From an uncultured Pirellula sp. (lineage in GTDB: Bacteria > Planctomycetota > Planctomycetia > Pirellulales > Pirellulaceae), in contig CAIOHR010000410.1 in assembly GCA_903858115.1 (NCBI GenBank), positions 62,001 to 126,000 on the forward strand: 64,000 nucleotides of DNA, in the 5' to 3' direction. The notes under the pieces are model-generated. The model was not told the origin of the DNA, did not search any database, and saw nothing but the letters and a program-made list of their open reading frames with translations. Position 1 is the stretch's first letter; each line of letters begins with the position of its first letter. Shown here one piece after another: positions 1-8,836 of the stretch. The translations under genes and the position numbers were made by a program.

Positions 1-995
1 GTATCCGCCCCCTGATGTTCAATCAGCAACATCGCTTCGGCTCCACGAGGAAGCAATGTTTCATATCGCGGGTCGAGATCGCGAGCAATCTCGATAAGCC
101 TTCGATCCATCAGATCACACGCGGCAACTTTGTCTCGGCGCGCTTCGGCCGCAGCCCGAAACGCCAACTCTAGCCGCTCAAAGAACAGTAAAACCACTCC
201 TCTCGCTTCAGGCATCGCATGAAGCTGCAAGGTCATATCGGTCATGATCGAAAGTGTGCCTTCAGCTCCGGACTGAAGTTTCACTAGGTCTACTGTTTCA
301 TGATCGCATACTTCAAGACGATATCCGCATCCACGTGCGACGCCACGCCATGGTGGGTTCTTTGCGATCGCTCGATTGGCCCACAAGAGTTGTCCGACTT
401 CCGAAACGAGTCGATCGAGCTTGAGACTATCGGATTGTGGATTCTGCCATCGATGTTTCCCGAGTCGCACTCGTTCTCCATCGGCCAAGACAACCGTGGA
501 TTCCAAAAGCGAATCACCCGCTGTCCCAAACTTCAAAAAGTGACTTCCCAACGAGTCGATAGCCACTACGCTCCCGATGGTCGTGACCGATCGAGTTGCA
601 GGGTCTGCACCAAACAGGAGCCTGTGTTTGGATAATGATCGGTTCAATTCGGCTAAGGGCAAACCCGGCTGAACTCGAACTCTTTTTTCATTGGGTTCTA
701 GTTTGAGAATTCGTCGCATAAAGCGAGAGAAATCTAGGACAATTCCTGGACCTAACGATTGCCCTGCATGTCCGGTGCCACCCCCACGCGGAAAAAGTGG
801 TAGCGAGTTTTCCGCCGCATACTTTACGCATTGAGCGACATCACCCTCGTGCCTGGGTCTCACCACAGCGATGGGTGCGATCTCGTAGAGACTCGCATCG
901 CTGGCATACATTTGCGTGTAAAGCGGATGACAGTAAACTTCACCATCCAATACACCTCGCAAATCTGCTTCGATGCGTATTTGCTCTGCGTCCAT
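1..995 (-). CDS. FAD-linked oxidase (GlcD/YdiJ type), C-terminus outside window
   Basis: This is the N-terminal part (about 331 residues) of an FAD-binding oxidase related to D-lactate, glycolate or D-2-hydroxyglutarate dehydrogenases. It starts with an ATG at 995, and the reading frame stays open to the window edge. The PCMH-type FAD fold is seen in GGGTGHAGQ near residue 71, and in GADPATRSVTTIGS near residue 129, followed by a stretch resembling the GAHSLKYGKTGD region of the family. This subgroup often carries an Fe-S domain further on, which cannot be seen here. The gene follows the Ser/Thr kinase after only 4 bases, so it belongs to the same operon. The LarA fragment upstream would fit 2-hydroxy acid oxidation. 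The exact substrate cannot be told. Confidence 0.85.
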   Translation of the reverse strand, partial: MDAEQIRIEADLRGVLDGEVYCHPLYTQMYASDASLYEIAPIAVVRPRHEGDVAQCVKYAAENSLPLFPRGGGTGHAGQSLGPGIVLDFSRFMRRILKLEPNEKRVRVQPGLPLAELNRSLSKHRLLFGADPATRSVTTIGSVVAIDSLGSHFLKFGTAGDSLLESTVVLADGERVRLGKHRWQNPQSDSLKLDRLVSEVGQLLWANRAIAKNPPWRGVARGCGYRLEVCDHETVDLVKLQSGAEGTLSIMTDMTLQLHAMPEARGVVLLFFERLELAFRAAAEARRDKVAACDLMDRRLIEIARDLDPRYETLLPRGAEAMLLIEHQGAD

Positions 996-999
996 GCAG

Positions 1000-2664
1000 T
1001 TATCCGTTCTGACTTTGATAGTGAGTACAATTGCAGGTCCACCATTGTTCCGCCATTTCTTGTGTCCAATGGCTAGACTCAGGCAACGCATGAAGTGATT
1101 CCAGCAATTCTCTCGAAGATTGGAATCGGTTCTCGGTCGATTTCTCTAGACACTTCAAGACGAGAGCGTCGAACTCTGGCGATATCGGTGCACTCTCGGG
1201 CGGGCGGATGGTCGAAGGAGCAACAGGTTGTTCATGGGCGTGTGCCAAGAGAATCTTGATCGTCGCAGTATGGTCAAACGGTGGACGTCCCGTGAGCATA
1301 AAGAACGCAACACCTCCCAATGCATATATGTCTGATCGTTGGTCGGGTTGTACATCGCCGATCGCTTGTTCTGGGGACATATACAGCGGCGAACCCGTCA
1401 ATGACCCTGCAACGGTTAGGTCCGTATTCTCGTTCTCCTCTAGCGAGGCGACGATAGGTTTTGCCAATCCGAAATCCAATAACTTGATCACATCAAACGA
1501 TCCACCGAGTTCCGTAACCATCAAATTTGCAGGCTTTATATCCCGGTGCATCAGCCCAATACCGTGGGCTTCGATCAGTGCGCTGCAGATTTGCTTCAAG
1601 AGGAAAACAACTCGTCCCGGCGACATGCCTCCTTTCTTTCTAACAAGCTCTTGGAGGCTGAGCCCGGACAGGTATTCCATGACATAATAGAATTTCCCGT
1701 CTGCCGTTCTACCATAATCGAAAATGGAAATACTGTTCCAATGGGTTAGTCGCGATGTCGCTCGAACTTCGCGTTCAAATCTCGCGATAGCCCTCGCGTC
1801 CGTAGATTTGTCGGGACGTATGACTTTGATGGCACACGGACGCTTCATCAGGCGATGTTCCGCCAAATAGACATCCCCCATTCCCCCTGAGCCTAGTTTT
1901 TCTTTTAGTCGGTATCGGCCCAGTTCCTTTGCTTCGTCGGCCCGTCTTCGCAAATACGAAATCATATGGACGCCCGAAACGCCAGAAAAGATCGTTGCAG
2001 TCAACGCCAGAATCATCTCGATCAGGCTGGATTTATCAAACCGAATCATGGCCATCACATCCGCGTGCCGCCACATCGCGATCGCTGTCGCAATAATCGG
2101 ACATGCTGCGATCGCAATACAAACACATAGCACCACTCGCCAACTTCGAGGGACGAAAATCGAGTATGCAAAAATGAGAATCAGCCAACCTGACATTGGC
2201 ATCTGTGGAATCAAACTAAAGTATTGGGCGATGAAAACGATTTCTTGATAGTGCAATATCGCAAGCGACAGCGATGGCATTCCAAAAATCACCAACTCGC
2301 ACCATCGAAGGCAACTCGCCGTCGCCTCGGAAATGCGAGTAAGCCATGCCCCGATGCCCAGGAGTGTTATGGTCGTAACAAGCTCTAGAGCCAAAAAATA
2401 TCTCCCGAGATGCTGCTCTTCAGAACTTAATTCTCGAAGACACGTCCACAATGCAAAAATACAGAAACCAAATCCGAGTGCCAACGATGCACGGCAGAGC
2501 CGCGTTTGGAGAAGTGAGTTGGCATGCTGGCTCTTGCCACTGTCCCCCTCCAATAATTCCATGCCAACACGCGAGGACGAATCCAATTCTGGACGCATCG
2601 GGATAGCAATTGGACTTTCCGCATCCAATGTCATCGCATCATGTGCAGCCACGATCGAACTCAT
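1000..2664 (-). CDS. Membrane-anchored Ser/Thr protein kinase
   Basis: This is a Hanks-type Ser/Thr kinase of 554 residues. Unusually for the family, the membrane part comes first: about six hydrophobic segments lie between residues 58 and 235, and the kinase domain spans roughly 250-540. Visible motifs are the glycine loop LGSGGMGDVY (257-266), the ATP-binding Lys in CAIK (280), the catalytic loop HRDIKPAN (373-380) and DFG (397-399). All key residues are present, so the kinase should be active in the cytoplasm. No extracellular sensor domain such as PASTA or WD40 is seen; the membrane part itself may sense. The start overlaps the stop of the upstream LarA-like gene by 4 bases (ATGA), so the two are translationally coupled. 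Targets are unknown. Confidence 0.93.
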   Translation of the reverse strand: MSSIVAAHDAMTLDAESPIAIPMRPELDSSSRVGMELLEGDSGKSQHANSLLQTRLCRASLALGFGFCIFALWTCLRELSSEEQHLGRYFLALELVTTITLLGIGAWLTRISEATASCLRWCELVIFGMPSLSLAILHYQEIVFIAQYFSLIPQMPMSGWLILIFAYSIFVPRSWRVVLCVCIAIAACPIIATAIAMWRHADVMAMIRFDKSSLIEMILALTATIFSGVSGVHMISYLRRRADEAKELGRYRLKEKLGSGGMGDVYLAEHRLMKRPCAIKVIRPDKSTDARAIARFEREVRATSRLTHWNSISIFDYGRTADGKFYYVMEYLSGLSLQELVRKKGGMSPGRVVFLLKQICSALIEAHGIGLMHRDIKPANLMVTELGGSFDVIKLLDFGLAKPIVASLEENENTDLTVAGSLTGSPLYMSPEQAIGDVQPDQRSDIYALGGVAFFMLTGRPPFDHTATIKILLAHAHEQPVAPSTIRPPESAPISPEFDALVLKCLEKSTENRFQSSRELLESLHALPESSHWTQEMAEQWWTCNCTHYQSQNG

Positions 2665-3065
2665 GCAGCTTCTCGCTTCTGCAAAGGCCTATAAACAGGA
2701 ATGACATAAGGACCTTCAGGTATGACCGCTAATTCTTTCTCACCGGAATCAGAAATAATCTCTTCTAACGCTCGCTCGATGTTGTCGATCATCGAAACAC
2801 ACGTCAACTCACGATCCGCTTCACTCAGCCCTTCGCTGAAAAACGAGACTTTGCCAACGGCTAATGTTCTAAGGAGCATTTGTGTTTGCCAAGCATCTGG
2901 ATCCGCTAGCGGCATTTGTTGAATGCGTTCGAGAAACCCCTTGTGCCCCAAATGCTTGAGTTGCGTCTGAGCATGCCGAAACTCCGAAGAACCCAACCCT
3001 TCAGTGCATTCACTTGCAATGACCATTCGGCCTCCCGTTTCCAAAATTTGCGTTGGGGCAACCAT
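2661..3065 (-). CDS. LarA-like C-terminal fragment (probable remnant)
   Basis: This 134-residue reading frame resembles only the C-terminal part of LarA/DUF2088 nickel-dependent racemases: the ETGGRMVIASECTEGLGS stretch near residue 10 and the closing PEGPYVIP stretch near 115 match the usual pattern of that domain. A complete LarA is about 420 residues. The N-terminal two thirds, with the nickel-pincer Lys/His residues, is missing. Upstream of the ATG, codons giving Y-Y-x-T-I-K-G still look like LarA, but a stop codon closes the frame about 10 codons up and dnaJ ends 49 bases away. This suggests a decayed gene whose tail is still translated and coupled (ATGA) to the kinase. It could also be a real single-domain protein. 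It cannot be a working racemase. Confidence 0.65.
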   Translation of the reverse strand: MVAPTQILETGGRMVIASECTEGLGSSEFRHAQTQLKHLGHKGFLERIQQMPLADPDAWQTQMLLRTLAVGKVSFFSEGLSEADRELTCVSMIDNIERALEEIISDSGEKELAVIPEGPYVIPVYRPLQKREAA

Positions 3066-3114
3066 TCCCTTGATTGTTGGATAATAGGTCTACAGTGCCT
3101 AGATTGTAACCAAC

Positions 3115-4020
3115 TTATAGCTGCACTCCTTCGCGAACGGGACGCGAATAGGCCTTTTCTAGTTCGGATAAACTTTGGCTGACCGCTGCGGGGACTTGTT
3201 CGGGCAGCTTGATCATCAACTCCACAATCATATCTCCAGCGGTCCCATCGCTTGCCTTGAAGCCTTGGCCCTTCAATCGTAGCTTTTTGCCGCTGCTACT
3301 CAATGGTGGAATAGTCAGCGAAATCGTACCGTTGGGGGTGTCGACATCTGCCCTTGCTCCCGACAACGCTTCCCCCAATGTGATAGGAAGCCTGAGCTCG
3401 ATGTTTTTTCCTGAAAGCTTGTAATGGGCGTTCGATTCGGCATGCACCGTTAACAGCAGGTCCCCAGGTTTGCTGCCATGGACAGATTGCCCTCGCCCTC
3501 GCAGCCGAATTTTTTTGCCTGGTTCAATTCCTGCCGGTATCTTCACTGTGATCGACTCGGTTGATCCATTCGTATTCAGATGAATTTGCGTCTCTCCTCC
3601 GCTGATTAATGTTCGGAGCGGAACAGAAATTTCAGCCGCAACATCGGCCCCTCGCGCTGGGCGTCGAGATCGTCCGCCACCGCCGAATTGACCGAAAATG
3701 CTGCTAAAATCGACGCCTCCCCCGCCTCCAAATAGGTCTCCAAAATCCACGGGCTGCCCGCCGCCAGCTCCCTCAAAAGGAGAACGCCCGCCCCCCATTT
3801 GTTCGTAATTTGCACCGAACTGATCGTACTTTTGACGTTTTGCCGGGTCGTTCAAGCAATCGTAGGCCGATTGAATCTCTTGAAACCTTGATTTAGCAAG
3901 CTTGTCATCGGGGTTTAGATCCGGATGGTGTTTCCTCGCAAGATTTCGGTAAGCCTTGGTGATTTCTTCCGCGGACGCGTTCCGCTCCACACCCAACAAT
4001 TTGTAGTAATCCTCTGCCAT
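3115..4020 (-). CDS. DnaJ-family co-chaperone, CbpA type (no zinc finger)
   Basis: At 301 residues this is a class II J-domain protein, the DnaK partner that delivers unfolded clients and stimulates ATP hydrolysis in the cytoplasm. The J domain covers residues 1-70 with the HPD motif at 32-34. It is followed by a Gly/Phe-rich linker (about 75-125) and the two beta-sandwich C-terminal client-binding domains (about 125-290). The CxxCxGxG zinc-finger repeats of true DnaJ are absent, so it is CbpA-like. No dnaK or grpE lies nearby. The gene ends 49 bases before the LarA-like fragment, and its own C-terminus looks complete. Confidence 0.93.
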   Translation of the reverse strand: MAEDYYKLLGVERNASAEEITKAYRNLARKHHPDLNPDDKLAKSRFQEIQSAYDCLNDPAKRQKYDQFGANYEQMGGGRSPFEGAGGGQPVDFGDLFGGGGGVDFSSIFGQFGGGGRSRRPARGADVAAEISVPLRTLISGGETQIHLNTNGSTESITVKIPAGIEPGKKIRLRGRGQSVHGSKPGDLLLTVHAESNAHYKLSGKNIELRLPITLGEALSGARADVDTPNGTISLTIPPLSSSGKKLRLKGQGFKASDGTAGDMIVELMIKLPEQVPAAVSQSLSELEKAYSRPVREGVQL

Positions 4021-4149
4021 TACGCTTTCCAGTTGTCAATTCGACGGGATTCGAAGAGAACATCCCCGAGATGCAAATTCTCGGCCAAAACCGAAATAAA
4101 ATCTACGCAAGACTTCGAGTTTATGAAGTCTTTCGATAAGAACGTATCT

Positions 4150-5310
4150 CTAAAAGAGCTTTGCTTCGCTGGAACGCATCTGGTCACGAATCTGGATGGC
4201 TCGGTCTGCGGCTTGTTCTGGCGTCGAATCCAGAACGGTCAAGTGGCCCATCTTTCTTCCGTGACGAGCGTTTCGCTTCCCGTAAAGATGGAGATAAGCC
4301 CCTGGCGCTTGAAAAGCGACCGAGTAGTTCGGCTGTCCATCGCCCCAAACATCGCCGAGTAAATTGGCCATCGCAGCAGGCTGGACGAGCGAGGTATCTC
4401 CCAATGGCAAGTTACAGATCGCTCGCACTTGCTGTTCGAACTGGCTCGTTCGACAGGCTTCGATCGTCAAGTGCCCTGAGTTGTGAGGTCTCGGCGCAAT
4501 CTCATTGATCAGCAACTCACGATTCTCGGTAACAAAGAACTCTACGCAAAGTAAACCTTCTAATTCCAAACACTCAGCGACTCCCGTTGCGATTTCCCTA
4601 GCCCTAGGCTCTAGCTCTTTCAACATTCCAACCGCGGGACATGTGGTCACATCCAAGATATGATGATGATGCGAGTTCGACAGCAACGGATAGGTCGCAA
4701 TCTCGCCCCTCGGAGAACGTGCCACGAGAACGGAAGCTTCGGCAGCAAAGGGTATCCACTTTTCAGCGATCACCGGTTCTGGACCCAGCATTTCCATCGC
4801 GTCATTGGCCTCTATAAGGCTCGTCACTTTTCGCTGCCCCTTGCCGTCGTACCCCCAACTTGTCGTCTTGAAGACCAGGGGGAAACCCAATGCCTCGACG
4901 GTTGATGGAACGTTTTGATACGACTGCAACTCTCGAAATGGGGTTACCGGAAAACCTGCGTTCTGAAGCGTTGTCTTTTCGCGAATCCGATGCTGCGCAA
5001 CGGAAAGTACACGAGCTCCAGGTCGCACCGGTGTGATTTCTGCGGCTCGAGTCACGGCCTCCAATGCAATATTCTCGAACTCGAGAGTGATCACGTCGAC
5101 TTGTTCTGCAAACTCCCGAACCATGTTTGGATCGCGATAATCACCGTGAATCGTTTGAAACGTCACTTGAGATGCAGGCGCATCGGTCTCATCGGTAAAC
5201 ACAATGACTCGATACCCCATTCGTTGAGCGGCTTGAGCGAACATACGCCCCAATTGTCCGCCACCGAAAACTCCAAGAGTCGCTCCCGGTTCAATCACCT
5301 TGCTTCGCAT
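4150..5310 (-). CDS. purK: N5-carboxyaminoimidazole ribonucleotide synthase
   Basis: PurK uses ATP and bicarbonate to carboxylate AIR to N5-CAIR in purine synthesis, and PurE then rearranges the product. The protein shows the N-terminal pre-ATP-grasp fold with LGVFGGGQLG, the ATP-grasp core (EKWIPF, LCVEFFV, NEIAPRPHNSGH) and a C-terminal PurK domain. The ATG chosen at 5310 has AAGGA nine bases upstream. A GTG at 5340, overlapping the purE stop as GTGA, would add ten residues and is a credible alternative. It lies directly downstream of purE, the standard purE-purK order, and the length of about 386 residues is typical. Confidence 0.96.
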   Translation of the reverse strand: MRSKVIEPGATLGVFGGGQLGRMFAQAAQRMGYRVIVFTDETDAPASQVTFQTIHGDYRDPNMVREFAEQVDVITLEFENIALEAVTRAAEITPVRPGARVLSVAQHRIREKTTLQNAGFPVTPFRELQSYQNVPSTVEALGFPLVFKTTSWGYDGKGQRKVTSLIEANDAMEMLGPEPVIAEKWIPFAAEASVLVARSPRGEIATYPLLSNSHHHHILDVTTCPAVGMLKELEPRAREIATGVAECLELEGLLCVEFFVTENRELLINEIAPRPHNSGHLTIEACRTSQFEQQVRAICNLPLGDTSLVQPAAMANLLGDVWGDGQPNYSVAFQAPGAYLHLYGKRNARHGRKMGHLTVLDSTPEQAADRAIQIRDQMRSSEAKLF

Positions 5311-5336
5311 TTGGTTTGTTCCTTGTTGGCCGCTGC

Positions 5337-5846
5337 TCACGAGAGCAAATGATTTTCGAGTACCGACTCTGTTTGCTTCGCCATAAAGTCTGACATCTTT
5401 TCCAAAAGAGCTGGGTTCGACACGCCCAGAATTCGAATCGCAAGCAACCCGGCGTTCTTAGCACCAGACGATCCGATCGCCAATGTTGCGACCGGTATGC
5501 CACCTGGCATTTGCACGATACTGAGCAACGAATCGAGTCCCTGCAACGCTTTGCTTTGAACCGGAACACCGAGAACCGGAAGCGGTGTGCAAGCAGCCAC
5601 CATACCGGGCAAGTGCGCGGCACCACCCGCGCCTGCGATGATGACTCGTAGGCCACGTTCATGGGCGATCGTCGCATAGTCGATCATGTAATGAGGCATT
5701 CGATGAGCCGACACGACCCTAGCCTCGTACTTTACCTCAAAATGGTCGAGAATCTTGCAGGCTTCTTGCATGGTTTCCCAATCAGACTGCGAACCCATAA
5801 TCACCGACACGAGGGCATCGGTAGGAGCAAGATGTGTAGTCGTCAT
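5337..5846 (-). CDS. purE: N5-CAIR mutase, class I PurE
   Basis: PurE converts N5-CAIR to CAIR in purine biosynthesis. About 169 residues are predicted from the ATG at 5846, which puts the first beta strand close to the N-terminus as in other PurE proteins; an upstream in-frame ATG at 5933 would add 29 residues without homology. Signature stretches are [10 protein letters not shown] near residue 13, VSAHRMPH near 40 and the [10 protein letters not shown] loop near 65. The partner purK follows with overlapping or near-overlapping ends. Presence of PurK with a SAHR-type PurE indicates the two-step bacterial route. Confidence 0.95.
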   Translation of the reverse strand: MTTTHLAPTDALVSVIMGSQSDWETMQEACKILDHFEVKYEARVVSAHRMPHYMIDYATIAHERGLRVIIAGAGGAAHLPGMVAACTPLPVLGVPVQSKALQGLDSLLSIVQMPGGIPVATLAIGSSGAKNAGLLAIRILGVSNPALLEKMSDFMAKQTESVLENHLLS

Positions 5847-5985
5847 CAAATTTTCAACTGACTCGAATGAACTCAGGACGCAAATAAATCCAGGCCTATC
5901 TCGTGAATCCTGAGAGCTCAAGTCCCCCGACACCGAGAAGTCCGGATTGTAGCCGCAAAGCCACCCGTTGTTGAAGCTCTAATTG

Positions 5986-6795
5986 CTAGCTCACAAACTC
6001 GACTTTGCTCATCAACACCGCTTGTCCCTCCAACAACACGCGGTCCTCCAAAGTCTTCATTCGCACGATTCCACCTCGTTCGCTGGCTTGGTAGGCCACC
6101 AAAGAAGTTTTGCCAAGCTTTTTTGACCAATACGGCCCCAACGCGCAGTGGGCAGAGCCAGTTACTGGATCTTCGTTCACCCCGCAAGCAGGAGCGAAAA
6201 AACGAGAGATGAAGTCGTATTCAGGTACATCGCTTTTGGCCGTCACGATCAATCCACGTACAGGAAACAATGCGACAGCATTCATGTCGATCACTAATTC
6301 TCGCAACTGCCCGGCACTAGCGATCTCGACAAGGTAATCCATAGAGTTTCGGTGAAACGACTGCGGCTCAGCATGGATCGCTGTCGCAAGTCCGTTGGGT
6401 GCCTCGCAGAATTCCGTCGCGAGTGCCGGAAAGTCCATCTCGATCCATCCGTGGTTTTGGCGGCAAATGAGCCACCCACTTCGAGTGTGAAAACGGGCAG
6501 CCTCGTCGGAACGCAGCTTTCCGGTTTGCCACAACACGTGCGCCGTGGCCAGCGTCGCATGCCCGCACAAGTCCACTTCGACTTTCGGTGTCAGCCAACG
6601 AAGGGAATAGCCACCGTCGATGGGATGGGCAAATGCCGTCTCTGCTAGATTCATTTCCCTCGCGACATTTCGCATCCAAGTCTCATCGCACGGATTTTCA
6701 CTCAAGCAAACGGCTGCCGGATTGCCTAGAAAAGGTTGGTTCGTAAACGCATCTACCACATAAAGTACAGGTGACATATAACGTACAGGTGACAT
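5986..6795 (-). CDS. PhzF-family isomerase/epimerase-like protein
   Basis: This is a PhzF-like protein of about 270 residues with the two-domain diaminopimelate-epimerase-like fold. Landmarks are VDAFTNQPFLGNPAAVC at the start, the conserved acid in NLAETAF, the GHATLATAH turn, and NEDPVTGSAHC before the C-terminus. PhzF itself isomerises a phenazine precursor, but most family members have unknown substrates, and no phenazine genes are present here. The N-terminus is odd: an 18-bp tandem duplication supplies two in-frame ATG codons (6795 and 6777), so the protein begins with a repeated M-S-P-V. It is divergent from the decarboxylase gene, with their 5' ends about 120 bases apart. Confidence 0.9.
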   Translation of the reverse strand: MSPVRYMSPVLYVVDAFTNQPFLGNPAAVCLSENPCDETWMRNVAREMNLAETAFAHPIDGGYSLRWLTPKVEVDLCGHATLATAHVLWQTGKLRSDEAARFHTRSGWLICRQNHGWIEMDFPALATEFCEAPNGLATAIHAEPQSFHRNSMDYLVEIASAGQLRELVIDMNAVALFPVRGLIVTAKSDVPEYDFISRFFAPACGVNEDPVTGSAHCALGPYWSKKLGKTSLVAYQASERGGIVRMKTLEDRVLLEGQAVLMSKVEFVS

Positions 6796-6797
6796 AT
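6765..6797. repeat. 18-bp-period tandem duplication over the PhzF start codon
   Basis: The 15-mer GTACAGGTGACATAT occurs twice, at 6765-6779 and 6783-6797, separated by AAC. Each copy contains the complement of an ATG, so the downstream PhzF gene has two in-frame starts six codons apart. This is seen directly; its effect on translation is unknown. Confidence 0.9.
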
Positions 6798-6916
6798 TGT
6801 TTCGTTGCGATCGAGTGGGAGAATCGATATGATTGCGATGCTTTACCATTCTTAAGGAGTCTGTGAATGGTATTTGGTTCAGGCATTCTACTCGCGAAAA
6901 CAAGAACGGAATATTG

Positions 6917-8629
6917 ATGAATAACCCGCTGAGTTCGATGGGCAAAACCACAGATAACCGATCGGCGCTTCAAGGAATGTCTCGATCACGCGATCTGTCG
7001 ATTGGCCAATACTTGATCAATCGTCTTCAGGACTATGGAATCGAAGACTGTTTTGGGATTCCGGGGGACTACATCCTGAACTTCTACAGCATGTTAGAGA
7101 AAAGCCCGATCAACATGATTGGTTGTACCCGCGAAGACTGTGCTGGTTTCGCTGCGGACGCTTATGCGAGAATTCGAGGAATGGGTGCCTTGTGCGTGAC
7201 ATACTGCGTAGGAGGACTATCGGTTTGCAATAGCGTTGCCGGAGCTTTTGCTGAGAAGTCTCCAGTCGTCATGCTTACTGGATCTCCAGGTCTCAATGAA
7301 CGCGTGAATAATCCTTTGCTTCATCACAAAGTACGTGACTTTAGCACGCAGCGAGAAGTCTTTGAGAAATTGTGCATTGCCGCAACCGAGTTGGATGATC
7401 CCCTCGTCGCGTTTAGTGAAATCGATCGCGTATTGGACGCCTGCTATCGATTCAAACGTCCGGTTTACATAGAACTCCCTCGCGACATGGTGGATGTCGT
7501 TCCGCCGATCGCACACGGGTTTCGCCGCCCGAACTTGGAATACAACGCTTTGGCTCTGGAAGAAGCTGTCAAAGAAGCCGTGGAGCGATTGAATCAAGCC
7601 AAGCGTCCACTGATCATCGCAGGTGTAGAGATCCATCGCTTTGGTCTTCAAGACGCGGTCATCAAGCTTGCCGAGCAAGCCAAGATTCCTATTGCGGCGA
7701 CTATTTTGGGCAAGAGCGTGATCGATGAAACGCACCCTCTTTACATCGGCCTCTATGAAGGAGCGATGGGACGCGAAGATGTAACCAAGTACGTCGAGGA
7801 TAGCGATTGCGTCATGCTTCTCGGCGCATTCATGACCGATATCAATTTAGGAATTTACACAGCACAACTCGAAGTGCGAAATTGTATCTATGCAACAAGC
7901 GAACAGCTTCAAATCTCCTACCATCAGTTCCCCAACGTCCCATTGGCTGATTTTTTGGAACGCATGATTTCCGCGAGTCCCAAACCAGAAGTTCGAAGCA
8001 TTCCAGACCGTTTGCACATCAAGCAACCGGAACCGCTTGCCATCGAAGCGAATCGACCACTGGAAATTAGCAGGATGATTCATCGCATTAATTCGCAATT
8101 GGATTCGCACACGATTGTGATTGCCGACATCGGTGACTCACTGTTCGCATCTTCGGAACTGGTGATTCGCGATCGAACCGATTATTTGTCTCCAGCCTAT
8201 TATACGTCGATGGGATTTTCAGTGCCTGCGGCCTTGGGGGCATGTACGGCCAAGCCGAACGATCGCGTATTGGTCATCGCAGGAGACGGTGCGTTTCAAA
8301 TGACAGGTCAAGAGATGTCAACCTTGATTCGCTATGGCCATGCGCCGATCATCATCGTTTTGGACAATCATGGTTATGGAACGGAGCGGTTCTTGCAGGA
8401 GGGCAAATGGGAGTACAACGAAATCGCTTCTTGGAACTATTCCAAACTGCCGGACGTGTATGGTGGCGGAAAAGGACATTTCGTGGAAACCGAAGGTGCA
8501 TTTGACAAAGCGCTAGAAGAGGCGTGGAGCGACCCATCTCAACTGCATCTCATCCATGCGAAGCTCGTTGAGAACGATGCAAGTCAAACGCTCCTACGTC
8601 TTGCCCACCGGTTAGGCCAGCGCGTGTAA
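6917..8629 (+). CDS. Thiamine diphosphate-dependent 2-oxo acid decarboxylase (PDC/IPDC type)
   Basis: This enzyme of about 570 residues belongs to the pyruvate/indolepyruvate decarboxylase group, which splits a 2-oxo acid to an aldehyde and CO2 using ThDP and Mg2+. The N-terminal Pyr domain carries the activating Glu in TREDCAG (residue 73). A central TH3 domain follows, and the C-terminal PP domain has the GDG...N cofactor motif, with GDGAFQ near residue 456 and the closing LDN near 482. The ATG at 6917 was chosen because sequence upstream has no homology and overlaps the divergent promoter area; ATGs at 6938 and 6977 are alternatives. An aldehyde dehydrogenase gene about 0.8 kb downstream could oxidise the product. 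The substrate (pyruvate, phenylpyruvate, indolepyruvate or other) cannot be read from the sequence. Confidence 0.9.
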   Translation: MNNPLSSMGKTTDNRSALQGMSRSRDLSIGQYLINRLQDYGIEDCFGIPGDYILNFYSMLEKSPINMIGCTREDCAGFAADAYARIRGMGALCVTYCVGGLSVCNSVAGAFAEKSPVVMLTGSPGLNERVNNPLLHHKVRDFSTQREVFEKLCIAATELDDPLVAFSEIDRVLDACYRFKRPVYIELPRDMVDVVPPIAHGFRRPNLEYNALALEEAVKEAVERLNQAKRPLIIAGVEIHRFGLQDAVIKLAEQAKIPIAATILGKSVIDETHPLYIGLYEGAMGREDVTKYVEDSDCVMLLGAFMTDINLGIYTAQLEVRNCIYATSEQLQISYHQFPNVPLADFLERMISASPKPEVRSIPDRLHIKQPEPLAIEANRPLEISRMIHRINSQLDSHTIVIADIGDSLFASSELVIRDRTDYLSPAYYTSMGFSVPAALGACTAKPNDRVLVIAGDGAFQMTGQEMSTLIRYGHAPIIIVLDNHGYGTERFLQEGKWEYNEIASWNYSKLPDVYGGGKGHFVETEGAFDKALEEAWSDPSQLHLIHAKLVENDASQTLLRLAHRLGQRV

Positions 8630-8836
8630 GCCGCGCTGGATACAAACACATCGGAGAATTGAAGCCGCAATAGAACGTACGGATCACAAAAAGTGTAAAT
8701 CCAACTCCGTTCGCCGTTCGAGGGCTTCGTCTACCGTCGACGAAAATCTTCCATTGGATAACTTTCACTGTCTTGCTCCCACACTACTCATTGATACCGC
8801 GAATAGATCGTCCAGAAGATCAAAGAAGGGCTCACA

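Noticed and set aside
5847-5985. A purine riboswitch before purE
   Set aside because: Only a CTCAGGA/TCCTGAG inverted repeat with a long loop was seen; the aptamer core is missing.
6796-6916. A thiamine pyrophosphate riboswitch before the ThDP-dependent decarboxylase
   Set aside because: The conserved THI box core was not found in the short upstream region.
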